Below are positions 28,402 through 37,526 of a stretch of 64,000 nucleotides of DNA, piece by piece. The position numbers were made by a program, and so were the translations under genes. The notes under the pieces are model-generated. The model had not been told where the DNA came from and did no database searches. It worked only from the letters and a program-made list of their open reading frames with translations. The stretch is from contig JADKDV010000005.1 of NCBI GenBank assembly GCA_016718315.1, forward strand, positions 496,001 through 560,000, in the 5' to 3' direction. Position 1 is the first letter of the stretch. Each line of letters opens with the position of its first letter. Source of the stretch: Candidatus Obscuribacter sp. GTDB taxonomy: Bacteria > Cyanobacteriota > Vampirovibrionia > Obscuribacterales > Obscuribacteraceae.

Positions 28402-29473
28402 ATGCTTCTAAGTTGTCCTGTTCTTCCACGTGTTTTTGCCTTAGTTGTTTTAATGTGTTTTTCTTGGTCTTCTTCTTTTGCGAACAATGGAAATAGTCTT
28501 CCTGAATTGGATTTGCTTGACGAGTTCGTTGCTTCTGGGTTTAAGACAAGTAAGTCAGATTCAGCACTCGATCAAATTCTAAAGCTGATTTATCAAAGTA
28601 GTCATGAAACAAATCTGGACTCAGCCAATCAGAGCTTGAAGAGGGCTGAGGAGCTATGCAAAAGTGTTCGAAATCATAGTTTGGCATTAGTGTACCGATC
28701 AGCGCTGAAAAGAGAAGCTGCAAAAAACGAGCGCAGATTCGGTGAATTTCAGCTCGTCGAACAAAACCTAAACGAATCATTGTCCATCGCAAACTCAGTG
28801 CTTCAGGGCGAACCCACCTTTCAACCGGCTTTATATCAACGAGCCGCGACATTAGAGCAGCTAGGTATGTGGTATCTGTTCAATGGAGATTCCCGTAAGA
28901 GCAAAGATGCCTTTCAAAAGGCCCTTTCCGACGCGGATGATGCAAGGCAATCGGGGGCGAGAGGAAGATCTCACTCCATTCTTTATGCAAAAATCGCCCA
29001 GCATTATGTGACTTTTGAAATGTTTGATGAAAATATGGAAGCGCTCCAGGTATTAGACCAAGCAATCAGAGCGCTAATGCCGTTTATTAGAACCCAACAA
29101 GAATCCGACCAAATCTATTCAGTCAGGCTACCACTCTTTTTTTGAAAAAGCTTGTGTCCTGCGCAAAACCGGCGCGAATGAAGATGCATTGAAATGCCTG
29201 GATACAGCAATAGAGGGATACAGAGGCGTTTTACAACGGAGTCATCATCTCAAACAACAGGACTTGGACTGGGTAAGAATGCGTCTGGCTGATACCTACG
29301 TTGAGAAAGCTGAGACTAAGATAGTTCAAAACAAGTCTCTTGACGCAAAAGTATGTTTAAATAATGCCCTTGATTTAGTTCAACAGGCCCTATCCATTGA
29401 TCCCACAAATCAATCAGCCCTTGAGCAACAGAGCCGGATCCGCACTCTTTTGCAGATATGCTCCCAAAGTTAG
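28402..29473 (+). pseudogene. Secreted TPR-like protein gene split by a frameshift at a T7 run
   Basis: The first part starts at ATG 28402 (TTG 28381 is also open), has a signal peptide (about residues 1-28, ending near SSSFA) and helical repeats with TPR-like spacing (YLFNGDSRKSKDAFQKALSDA, MEALQVLDQAIRAL). It stops at 29145 just after seven consecutive T. Removing one T from that run joins it in frame to the second part (LFFEKACVLRKTGANEDAL and on), which continues the TPR pattern to 29473. The joined product would be ~356 aa. Whether this is a real mutation, a phase-variable tract or a sequencing error cannot be told here. Confidence 0.7.
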
Positions 29474-30491
29474 TAATTTTGCTATTTGATGTGATCTTTT
29501 GTATCCGTCCGGTACTACCCGTGGTTTAAAGAAAATCTCGTTGCGTGATTGAATATTTGCAGTGAAGCGAAGGCGGCTCAAAAGGACCACGCAACTAGTT
29601 GAGACTTTGCGAATTATTTGGCAAGATTTTCGATGTTCGCCAAAATTCGGATGTAACTTTTGGAATTATTTGTCACGGTTTCTTTGAAATTATTTGTCGC
29701 GGAATTTTTGGGATTATTTGTCACTCTTGGGAACGATTTCGGCGATGCTGAAATCAGGCCGCTCTGCCTACCCCAAAAGCAGGAATTCTGATACTGAATC
29801 TCTAGAAAGCCCATAAGATGAGATGCGGCGATGAAACATAATCGAGAATATAGGACGCTCAAGTAGAGAACAACGCAAAATGCCACCCGGAATAATGGGG
29901 TAGATTTGGCACCATGCTATTCCAGTCAAGTGTGACAAATAATTCCGAAACATCTGTGCCAAATAATTCCAAAACTTACAGTTGACATTCCCGGAAAGCT
30001 TGGAATCCATTCGTCTTTCACTGACTTAAGGCTGTCATTTGCCTTACCTGGGGTGCGGCGGAGTATTATTTGTTTTCGTGAGAAAAAATGCCCGCGATTT
30101 CAATCTTTTTTTGTGGGTTTAAATAGTGCCACCATGGTTGTTATGGGTTTTTCGGTGTAGCATCCACGGTCTGAATTGTAAAAGTTGTGAAGGTAAGCTC
30201 ACGCAAGCGCGCTAGAACCAATGATTGCTTGATTAAGGCGATTAAACTGTACGTTTGGTGACAATGTGCGGTCTCAACAAATTGTTCAGCTTTGGATGCT
30301 GAATTTGACTCCGAAAATAGTCGAGTATTTGGGCACTATTCATTCAATTCTTTAGCAGGCACTAGTTCAACTCGCCAACAGGCAAAGCAATAGCAACATT
30401 TTTATTCCAGCGGTTCTACCGCCGGAATCTTTGCGGCCTGCATAAAAAGCTGATGAATAGTTCCCATCAACAATTCAAGGAATAAAATCCT
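29474..30491. other. 1-kb intergenic stretch holding a mini-transposon
   Basis: No gene is supported. The minus-strand frames at 29614-29886 and 29768-30010 run through the terminal repeats and have no recognisable protein features. The central part is the 381-bp repeat-ended element described separately. From 29981 to 30491 I see only AT-rich sequence that should include the promoter and leader of the large surface-protein gene, plus AAGGA upstream of its ATG. Confidence 0.5.
29600..29980. mobile_element. Non-autonomous mini-element with IS21-like repeated ends
   Basis: The two outer ends are inverted relatives, starting TGAGACTTTGCGAATTATTT on the left and, read inward from the right, TGTAAGTTTTGGAATTATTT. 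Each end carries several copies of a GGAATTATTTGTCAC-type unit. On the left they are at 29611, 29662, 29686 and 29710 (the last three exactly 24 bp apart). On the right, in reverse orientation, ...ACAAATAATTCC ends at 29946 and 29970, again 24 bp apart, with a degenerate third copy one period further in. Terminal TG/CA and multiple transposase-binding repeats are typical of IS21-type elements. No transposase is inside, so it is a deletion derivative or MITE. No clear target-site duplication was found. Confidence 0.6.
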
Positions 30492-33400
30492 ATGAAACTT
30501 ATAAAGAAACGATGGCTGGGATTGTCCCTGGCATCGACTCTAATTGCACTTGGTGCATTTAGCACTCCCGCATTGGCCGCCGACTATAGCGGCAATTGCG
30601 CTTTCATCCCCAACCATGTGACAGGTAATGCTGTAGTTAATGACACTACATGTGTCATCAACACCGGTACAACTCTCACCGTTGATGGCACGTTGACCAT
30701 TAATACTTCTGGTTCCATCGATATTCAGTCGAATATTGTGTCTGACGGCAAAGTCAAGATTTTGACCAGCGCCTCTGTCAAAACCAAAAAGGTGACAAGC
30801 ACAAATTCGGACATCATAATTCAGTCGACGCAGAATCGCGTCGAGACAGAGAATCTCACGGCTGGAAATTCAGTCCAGTTAGATGCTGGACTTAATGGTG
30901 CTGAGAACTCATCTTGGGACATTCTGGTCAAAGCGCCAATTATTGCCAACAAACTCCAAACTAACCCTTCACCTGACGTACATGGAAACATACTACTACG
31001 TGCTGCAGGGAATATTTCTACAAAAACTGTTCGGTCTGATGGTGGTCTAGGGGCTCAAAGTGCCAAGTCTGGAGGTATTCAAATTGAGGCGTGGAAAAAT
31101 GGTGGCGCAGCAACAGAATTCGTAATTGGCGGTCCAGGCATTAACGGTGTCGACGGAATTCTCTCGTCGAAAAGCACTGTCGGCGGTGGCACAAACCCGG
31201 CATTTGTTAATGGCGGCGTCAACATTACGAACGGCGGAACTGCCTCTTCCGGAGGAATTAGTGTACTAGATCCAGCCAAAATTCAGGTTCGTGCTTCTGA
31301 ATCCCGATCTGGAACAATAATATTGAATGCCCAGTTCGGTCCGCTAAAGATTGCAACTGGATCTCTCAATGCCAATGGAGCGATGGGAGAGTCACCTCAG
31401 GGTGCGGGGTCTATTTATCTTTTGGCTAAGACTATTGAAACCGAAGATGGCACCGTGATCACTGCTAGCCAGGGTTACAACGCTGCACCGACTGTCCACC
31501 AAGTATTTCTTGCAGCGCAAGTAATAAGGTATAAGGGCACGGCTAATGGTCTGCGTGTTCTAGCCGATGGAAACGGTCCGGTTGCTAGTTTTACCCAAGC
31601 CACTCTTGCGCCTTTCCAATATTTGAGACCAAATAATCTCAGTGGCGATGTGAATAATATGCCGTGGACCTTTTCATTGGGAGGTGGCGAGCTTGCTTTT
31701 AGAGCTCCGTTGACCCTTGACGGTGCCAATGATAACGGAGCTCTGCTGCTGAGCGCCGATGGAGATAATTCAAGCGCGAATGTCACTGGATTTCCTATCA
31801 GTATTTCAGGAAGTACTGTAACTATCAGATCACGGGCAGAAAAACTCCATCGCGTGAATATCGGTTATTTCGGATCTTTCACTCCCGGAAATATCGGATT
31901 GGAAATTAATACCACTGACAAATTTATCGTCAATGCGGATGGAAAGTTCGGCAACGGATCCACCGCAACTCAGGCCAATGGCGGCATTGTCTCAATTATC
32001 GCTGACCAGACTAACTGGAATGCCCCAACTCATACCATTAGTGCTGATGGACCTCCTTCAGGCAACGGCAATGGGGGGCAGGTCAAAATATTCACTACTA
32101 CGGCTGAAATGGGAGACACCAGCCACGCTAACATAACGGCAAATGGTGCTCCAGAAGGAATTGGTGATGCAATCTTTAGCTCCTTCGATTCCACTGATCC
32201 GAAAGCAGTGATTTTCAAACCCGGCCAGTCAAATGTCGTACTGGGCGGAGGGCAAAATTCATTCAAAATTCTTGCAAACGGTGGTTCCGTTTCAGGTCAC
32301 GGAGGCACTGTGCAGGTGCTGCCAACGACTGGACATGTGCGTGTTCGGGCCACAACTGCAATTGATGTTTCGGCCATTGGTACCGCTTGCGGTGCCTGCG
32401 AGGCGGGAAGCATGCAAATTAAATCCAGTAAGATTGATACTGCTGCTAATCCCGCGCCTACAATGGTCCTGCCGGCCCTTGTGGCAAATGGGGCTGGAGA
32501 TGGCTCTGGAGGACTAATTCAGTTTGTCTCCACGGGAAATATCAACCTTGCCGGTGTGGCTCAAGCCATCGGTGGTGCAGACAATGGCAATGGTGGTTCA
32601 ATTGATGTGAAGGCCGATACGGGAATTGTGGCTAAAGGTAGCGGATTTATAGTCGCTGCTGGAGCCGAAGGTCACGGTGGAATGATCAATATCGACGCTG
32701 GTTCTGGATTGTTGACATTCGACGGCAAATTTGACGCCTCCGGGGGCACAGGTTCTGGAAACAACTTTGGCGGTCAAATTGAGATAAAAGGCGGAAATAT
32801 TTTCCTTTCTGCTACAGCGGTCACTGAGTTGATTGCAAATGGACATGGATCCGGAAAGGGCGGTGAAATCAATGTCACAAGTATGCTCTCAGACTTGAAT
32901 TTTGGAGCTGGAGCAGATCAGCTTAGGATAGAAGCCACTAGTGAACAGGCTCAAGGTGGTAATGTGTCCATTTCGGCTCCGACAACAGGCAACATTACAC
33001 TCAATGGAAGTGCTGTTGATGTTAGTGCTGGTGGGGACGGCGAAGGCGGTAATATCTCAGTGCAAACTGCTTCCGGGAGTATCTCACTCTCTGATAGGTT
33101 GCAAGCTAATGGACATGGCTCCGGCAATGGAGGTTCTATCTCACTAGCGTCAGCTTCCACAGCCGATATGACACTTAATAATGTCGATGTTTGGGCGAAT
33201 AGCGGTCTGAGCGGAGGTAATGGTGGCACTGTCTCGGTAAAAAATACCAAAGGCACCATCAATGTCAACAACGCTTCAAGTATTAGAGTCACCGCACTTG
33301 CTAGCAATGGAAATGGTGGAACTGTTGACGTTTCTGCCGGGTCGTCCGCAGGGCAGGGAGGGGTAACTTTGACCTCGGGCTCGGATATGGAGGCTGATGC

Positions 33401-34454
33401 CGGGTTGACCTCTGGTGATGGTGGTAAAATTACAATCACTTACTACAGCAACAATCCCGCCGTTGCAATCAATACAGATCAGGGCACTGTCCACGCTGAC
33501 GGTCCAAATGGGTTCATCGAATTCAAAAACGCCAGCCTTGCAGAATTGCGAGTATCTGGAGATAACACTGAAATTTCTGCTAGAGATGGTCGCGTTACGT
33601 TTGTTAATCCAGACGGCAATGTGACTGCCCATCTGATTCAGGATGCTGGACCTCTTGTTGTGGGTCAAGTCGATGCTACTGGTGTAAGCGTTAGACTCGA
33701 ATTTGAGGGCACGGATAATCTCACAATTGGAAATGTCATCGCAACGAGTGACGCGTTCATTCGAATTCTTGGCGGTGACATCTCCTCCGCCAACCTTACA
33801 ACGATCGATACACCCTTACTCAAGATCGGTACCGTAGATGGAACGATTGGCTCAACGAATTCCCTGTCCACGAAGGCGAAGCGAATCGAACCTGCCGTCG
33901 TCAGTGAGATTTCGAAAACTGTTCATATCTCAAGTACTCTTCTTGCCGATACATTAAACATTGACGAGCAGTGGAAAGTAAAGAGTGAATTTGTGTTGAA
34001 TTCGCCTGCCTCATCAGTAATCGTGGAAGGATTGGAGCAGTTTGCGGGGCAAGATGGAGTAATCCAGATCTTTGCATTGAATGTCACTGTTCCAGAAGGC
34101 AAAAAAATAACCAGTCGGCAAGGCACGATTTTACTTTCAGCAGGCAATTCGATCTCCCTCGAAAAGAACGCTGAAATAGTAGCAAGTGCAAATGCTTCTC
34201 CTAATACAGCGTTGGGAAACGTCTTGATCGAGGTTGTACCAGCGTCCAGTCTTAATAACTGCGGGTTTGTTGCCAACTTCGACGCTTCTCTTTCCGCGCC
34301 ACCCGTTCAATGCGGACCTGCTGGATTTACTGCACTTCCTCCAACCAACTTTGGACTTGCGCTTGGTCGAACCATAACTATCTATGCTCCGACCGGTAAC
34401 GAAGTTCTGCTTGGAGGCGGCGTTAAGATAAACGCTCTGTTCGCCCCGATCTGA
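30492..34454 (+). CDS. Large secreted beta-helix surface protein (adhesin-like)
   Basis: 1320 aa with a clear signal peptide (MKLIKKRWLGLSLASTLIAL..., cleavage probably after ALA at ~29). The mature protein is rich in Gly, Asn, Ser and Thr. From about residue 670 to 1000 it contains about ten irregular repeats with the core GNGGxxxVxxxxG (for example GNGGTVSVKNTKGTI, GEGGNISVQTASGSI), the pattern of right-handed parallel beta-helix rungs in filamentous-haemagglutinin-like or polymorphic outer-membrane proteins. No autotransporter barrel, LPXTG or TPS secretion domain is seen, so the surface-attachment route is unknown. Codon use is more AT-rich than in flanking regions. AAGGA lies ~10 nt before the ATG and a strong terminator follows. 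Confidence 0.75.
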   Translation: MKLIKKRWLGLSLASTLIALGAFSTPALAADYSGNCAFIPNHVTGNAVVNDTTCVINTGTTLTVDGTLTINTSGSIDIQSNIVSDGKVKILTSASVKTKKVTSTNSDIIIQSTQNRVETENLTAGNSVQLDAGLNGAENSSWDILVKAPIIANKLQTNPSPDVHGNILLRAAGNISTKTVRSDGGLGAQSAKSGGIQIEAWKNGGAATEFVIGGPGINGVDGILSSKSTVGGGTNPAFVNGGVNITNGGTASSGGISVLDPAKIQVRASESRSGTIILNAQFGPLKIATGSLNANGAMGESPQGAGSIYLLAKTIETEDGTVITASQGYNAAPTVHQVFLAAQVIRYKGTANGLRVLADGNGPVASFTQATLAPFQYLRPNNLSGDVNNMPWTFSLGGGELAFRAPLTLDGANDNGALLLSADGDNSSANVTGFPISISGSTVTIRSRAEKLHRVNIGYFGSFTPGNIGLEINTTDKFIVNADGKFGNGSTATQANGGIVSIIADQTNWNAPTHTISADGPPSGNGNGGQVKIFTTTAEMGDTSHANITANGAPEGIGDAIFSSFDSTDPKAVIFKPGQSNVVLGGGQNSFKILANGGSVSGHGGTVQVLPTTGHVRVRATTAIDVSAIGTACGACEAGSMQIKSSKIDTAANPAPTMVLPALVANGAGDGSGGLIQFVSTGNINLAGVAQAIGGADNGNGGSIDVKADTGIVAKGSGFIVAAGAEGHGGMINIDAGSGLLTFDGKFDASGGTGSGNNFGGQIEIKGGNIFLSATAVTELIANGHGSGKGGEINVTSMLSDLNFGAGADQLRIEATSEQAQGGNVSISAPTTGNITLNGSAVDVSAGGDGEGGNISVQTASGSISLSDRLQANGHGSGNGGSISLASASTADMTLNNVDVWANSGLSGGNGGTVSVKNTKGTINVNNASSIRVTALASNGNGGTVDVSAGSSAGQGGVTLTSGSDMEADAGLTSGDGGKITITYYSNNPAVAINTDQGTVHADGPNGFIEFKNASLAELRVSGDNTEISARDGRVTFVNPDGNVTAHLIQDAGPLVVGQVDATGVSVRLEFEGTDNLTIGNVIATSDAFIRILGGDISSANLTTIDTPLLKIGTVDGTIGSTNSLSTKAKRIEPAVVSEISKTVHISSTLLADTLNIDEQWKVKSEFVLNSPASSVIVEGLEQFAGQDGVIQIFALNVTVPEGKKITSRQGTILLSAGNSISLEKNAEIVASANASPNTALGNVLIEVVPASSLNNCGFVANFDASLSAPPVQCGPAGFTALPPTNFGLALGRTITIYAPTGNEVLLGGGVKINALFAPI

Positions 34455-34483
34455 TCAATAAGTCCATGATCTGATTCTTTATT

Positions 34484-34520
34484 GAGGCAGCGATAAAAAC
34501 TTATCGCTGCCTCTCTCATT
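34484..34520. terminator. Intrinsic terminator between convergent genes
   Basis: A perfect 13-bp stem, GAGGCAGCGATAA (34484-34496) and TTATCGCTGCCTC (34501-34513), with loop AAAC, followed by TCTCATTTTT. It lies between the surface-protein gene and the convergent TonB-like gene and could serve both. Confidence 0.85.
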
Positions 34521-34905
34521 TTTGGGCATCAAAACTCAATTCTAGAATTTTTGTCCTAAAAACTGCTTTTACTTTGAGTTCATTACTTATAGGCCTGAAA
34601 GGGCTTCTTCTATTTATGGAGACTAAGCATGCATTGTCAAACGACTTAATTCCGCTCGATTTTGTCACTAGGACATTCTTGGCATTTCCATCTGGTTCTA
34701 TATCAAATGTAACTTCCGCCGTAGTTCCATCTGGAGCGTTCTTCCTGTCGTCCGGAATAAGTCTGCTTATTCTTCTGTTCACGTCATTCATATAGAGTTT
34801 CATATACTCTGGATCTTGCGCTGTGCACTTGGTTTCAGTTGCGCTAATTGGACTAACTCCGAAAAAAATCATGGTTGAAATTGCTATAATATACTTGAAT
34901 GACAT
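34516..34905 (-). CDS. Small exported TonB-C-terminal-domain protein
   Basis: ATG 34905 follows AGGAG and gives 129 aa; the frame extends to 34959 without a better site. A signal peptide (about residues 1-20, ending PISA) precedes one compact domain. The domain carries AEVTFDIEPDGNAKNVLVTKSSG, then FDNACLVSINRRSPFRP, the hallmark pattern of TonB C-terminal/energy-transducer domains, but without the membrane anchor and proline linker of TonB. Two Cys (in ETKC and NACL) could form a disulfide. Probably periplasmic; role unknown. Confidence 0.75.
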   Translation of the reverse strand: MSFKYIIAISTMIFFGVSPISATETKCTAQDPEYMKLYMNDVNRRISRLIPDDRKNAPDGTTAEVTFDIEPDGNAKNVLVTKSSGIKSFDNACLVSINRRSPFRPISNELKVKAVFRTKILELSFDAQK

Positions 34906-34998
34906 TAGGATTTTTCTCCTATTTTGGTGATCTTGGTTCGCTAAACACTCTTTGCCCAATTTAAGCCCGTTATCACTTCGCGACCTTCCGGAAATTGC

Positions 34999-35415
34999 AT
35001 GATAGTAAATTATTTGGATGTTACTACTTGGCGAAGAGATCTTCCGATGGATGTGGGTTATATAACAGAATGGAATCCAACAACGAAGCTTACGGCCTAT
35101 AGGAACGATTCAAAGATACAAATAGAGTCCTTCCATATCTTCTGTGATTTAGAGCAGGAATCAAAAGATTTTGGAAAAAAAACGACATTGGAAGTCGAGT
35201 TTGGAGACTTCAAACAGACTATAGATGACATTTTTAGACAGAATGCCTATCAGCGTAACCACATTTGGAATTTTTTTATAGCGTTAAGTTGTGGTAGAAG
35301 TGAAGACCCCCGGCTGATCTTGTCTGTTTGCTTGGATAAAGAACCGATAGAAGTTTTGGAGGTTCAAATTCAATTTATTGAAGGAGATCCTCCTCCCGGA
35401 CCTTTGTCCAGCTAA
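34999..35415 (+). CDS. Unknown 138-aa protein
   Basis: I do not recognise a family. The protein is soluble, acidic, with no signal peptide or membrane helix. Alternating hydrophobic stretches (IQIESFHIFCDLE, TTLEVEFGDF, PIEVLEVQIQFIEG) suggest a beta-rich fold; the C-terminus is proline-rich. It lies divergent from the TonB-like gene with only weak ribosome-site sequence (GGAA). Its AT-rich codons fit the surrounding accessory region. Confidence 0.5.
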   Translation: MIVNYLDVTTWRRDLPMDVGYITEWNPTTKLTAYRNDSKIQIESFHIFCDLEQESKDFGKKTTLEVEFGDFKQTIDDIFRQNAYQRNHIWNFFIALSCGRSEDPRLILSVCLDKEPIEVLEVQIQFIEGDPPPGPLSS

Positions 35416-35459
35416 ACAGTTTTCGCTCACCAGTCGTTTTACTACAATCTACGTTATTT

Positions 35460-36101
35460 TTAGAACTGGACATCCTTGCCAAAACCTCTAAAACGCTTTG
35501 GATTCAGCTGAGTGTATAGAACCGTATGCTGGATGTTTTTGTGCCCCATGTAGGCTTGTATAGCCCTTGTATCGATGCCTTCTGAAGCAAGCTGAAAGCC
35601 CTTGCCGTGACGAAGCATATGGGGGTGCACGCTGAGCTCTAAAGCGGCCTCCCGACCAGCCCTGGCTACAAGCTTGTGGATGGCATTGGCTGAAAGAGGC
35701 CCCTGGCGTTCCGAAACGAAGACAAATTCAGAGCTGGCATAATCTCGACGAAGCTTGCGCAGTGCCCGAATCTCGTCGCCTTCGAGATAATGGACCGATG
35801 GTTCGCCGTTTTTCAGCCGGTTGACGTGTAGTCTTCCACGATTCAAGTCGACCTGGTCCCATTTGAGGTCCGCCAGCTCACTAACGCGGAGCGCGTGGCG
35901 ATACATAACTAGAATGAGCAGGGCATCTCGAGCGCCGTGCCGACCAACGTCCTTTGCGGCGTCAATCAGACCCTTAACCTCAGCAGTAGTGAGGTACTCT
36001 CTGGACCGCCTTTCAAGATTTTTCAGCTTGATCGGCGGTCCAATTTTTTTTGATTTCTTGGACTTTACCGAAAATGATGCCTGGTTAGACTTTTTTGCCA
36101 T
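35460..36101 (-). CDS. Small tyrosine recombinase (catalytic-domain-only, FimB/XerD-like)
   Basis: From ATG 36101 the protein has 213 aa. It keeps all tyrosine-recombinase catalytic features: Arg in HALRVSEL, Lys in NRLKNGE, His-x-x-Arg in HPHMLRHG, His in YMGHKN and the nucleophile Tyr in VLYTQL. It lacks the usual N-terminal core-binding SAM-like domain, having only ~50 lysine-rich residues before the catalytic fold, the size of FimB/FimE-type invertases. The degenerate IS3 element begins within ~25 bp upstream of its start. Its target site is not obvious; no matching inverted repeats flanking a promoter were found by eye. Confidence 0.85.
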   Translation of the reverse strand: MAKKSNQASFSVKSKKSKKIGPPIKLKNLERRSREYLTTAEVKGLIDAAKDVGRHGARDALLILVMYRHALRVSELADLKWDQVDLNRGRLHVNRLKNGEPSVHYLEGDEIRALRKLRRDYASSEFVFVSERQGPLSANAIHKLVARAGREAALELSVHPHMLRHGKGFQLASEGIDTRAIQAYMGHKNIQHTVLYTQLNPKRFRGFGKDVQF

Positions 36102-36160
36102 GAGTGAAAATCTGCTTTTAAACCTTACCCTTATTGGTGGACACCGACATTCGAAATGCC

Positions 36161-37010
36161 TCACTGTGCAGCTTTTGCACTAAGTTCAAATTGTTCGGGC
36201 GAAAGATAATTCAACGTTGAGTGTATACGAATTTTGTTGTAAAAAATTTCGATATAGTCAAAAATGGCTTTTCTTGCGGCTTCTCTAGTCTCAAATCTCT
36301 CAAGATGAATCATCTCTTTTTTGATCGATCCGAAGAAACTTTCTGCAACGGCGTTGTCCCAGCAATTGCCTTTCGCTCATACTTTGAGTGCAGCCCTGCT
36401 TCTTGAGCGCTTCACGAAAAATCTCACTTGCGTATTGGCTTCCTCGATCCGGAATGAACCACTAAGTTTGTCACCTTTCCTTTTATTTTTCTGCATGCCA
36501 TTAAAAATGCATCTCGGACAAATTCTGATTGCATACGGTCTGACATTGACCAACCCACTACCCGCCTGGACCACAGGTCAATAAACACAACCAGGTAGAG
36601 CCACCTCTTCAGCGGTCCAGACACAGGTAATATCTGTCACCCAGGCTTGATTGGGCGCATCCTTGCTGAAATCTCTCTTGAGTAGATTTTTCGCGATAGG
36701 CAGTTTGTGATTGGAGTTGGTTGTAGGTCTGAACTTCTTAGCTTGCTTGGCACGTATGTTGCGCACCTTGATTATCCGCGCAAGTGTTTTGTGGTTACAG
36801 TGCAAGCCAGCATTCTTTAGGGCGTGCAAAATGCGAGGCGACCCGTATGTCTTACGGCTTGAAACATGAATCTCGATGACCTTTTCTCTAATTGCTTTCT
36901 TCTTTTCAGGTTCCGGTTACCTCGCAGTTTGAGCCACTTGTAGTAGCCAGCCGCGGAGATTTTTAGCTCTTTGCACATCTTTCGGATGTTGTGGACTCGG
37001 CTTAGATCCA
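36161..37010 (-). pseudogene. IS3-family OrfB transposase (DDE) remnant, multiple frameshifts
   Basis: Fragments in different frames give an HTH_21-like N-terminus (KTYGSPRILHALKNAG, NHKTLARIIKVRNIRAKQ), then QAWVTDITCVWT containing the first catalytic Asp, then the segment YLVVFIDLWSRRVVGWSMSD with the second Asp, and a C-terminus IHSTLNYLSPEQFELSAKAAQ. At least three frame changes separate them (near 36600, 36430 and 36900). Confidence 0.75.
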
Positions 37011-37019
37011 GGCATACTT

Positions 37020-37290
37020 CGCTACAGGCTTTGCAAAATATGCCGCTGCTTTTTTAGATCTCGTTTCGCGAAGACTTCATTCTCTTTGCGCAGCTCGGTA
37101 GTTCCTGCAGTACAGAGTCTTTGCCGGTCTCCTGGGCAAGCTTTGAGTCGCGCTTCCAGCGATGCACCCAGCTCCGCAGTTTTGCTGGCGTTATCTTTAG
37201 CTGCCTTGCTGCCACCGCATACAACATGCCATCGGCAACCACCATCTTCACGGCGTTATCTTGAAATTCTGTGTGTATTCCGATTTTCTT
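37020..37290 (-). pseudogene. IS3-family OrfA remnant
   Basis: The frame VKMVVADGMLYAVAARQLKI, then KLRSWVHRWKRDSKLAQETG is the helix-turn-helix of IS3 OrfA. It loses frame after SVLQEL; the expected continuation ELRKENEVFAKRDLKKQRHIL is found in another frame. Confidence 0.7.
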
Positions 37291-37526
37291 CCCAGATTTC
37301 TCCAGTGTTTTTATTTACCGTGGAGGCTTTCGGCTGTCAACAGTCCACTATTTGGGGGGAACTCCACTTTTGGGGATTCTTCTTTCCCTTCACTTTACCG
37401 TAAATAGTCATTTTCGGTAATTGTACTGTCTGCTAAAAAGGGGAAGGATTAAGGTTTACTCTTCCAGTATTCTCTCTGTTGCAATGTAGCCTGGCTGTCA
37501 GCCTTTTGCTGATCATTACCGGCTGC

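Larger units (their letters stand above)
36124..37360 (-). mobile_element. Degenerate IS3-family insertion sequence
   Basis: The remains of OrfA and OrfB transposase read on the minus strand. Ends are approximate: at the low-coordinate end the plus strand has ACCCTTATTGGTGGACACC and at the other CAGTCCACTATTTGGGG, which align as imperfect inverted repeats around GTCCAC. Both reading frames are interrupted, so the element cannot move on its own. Confidence 0.75.

Noticed and set aside
29143..29145. In-frame TGA of the TPR gene as a possible selenocysteine codon
   Set aside because: Reading through it leads quickly to another stop, while the homologous continuation is in a different frame, so a frameshift explains it better.
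29614..30010. Two minus-strand frames (90 and 80 aa) in the 1-kb gap
   Set aside because: They run through the transposon end repeats and show no protein-like features.
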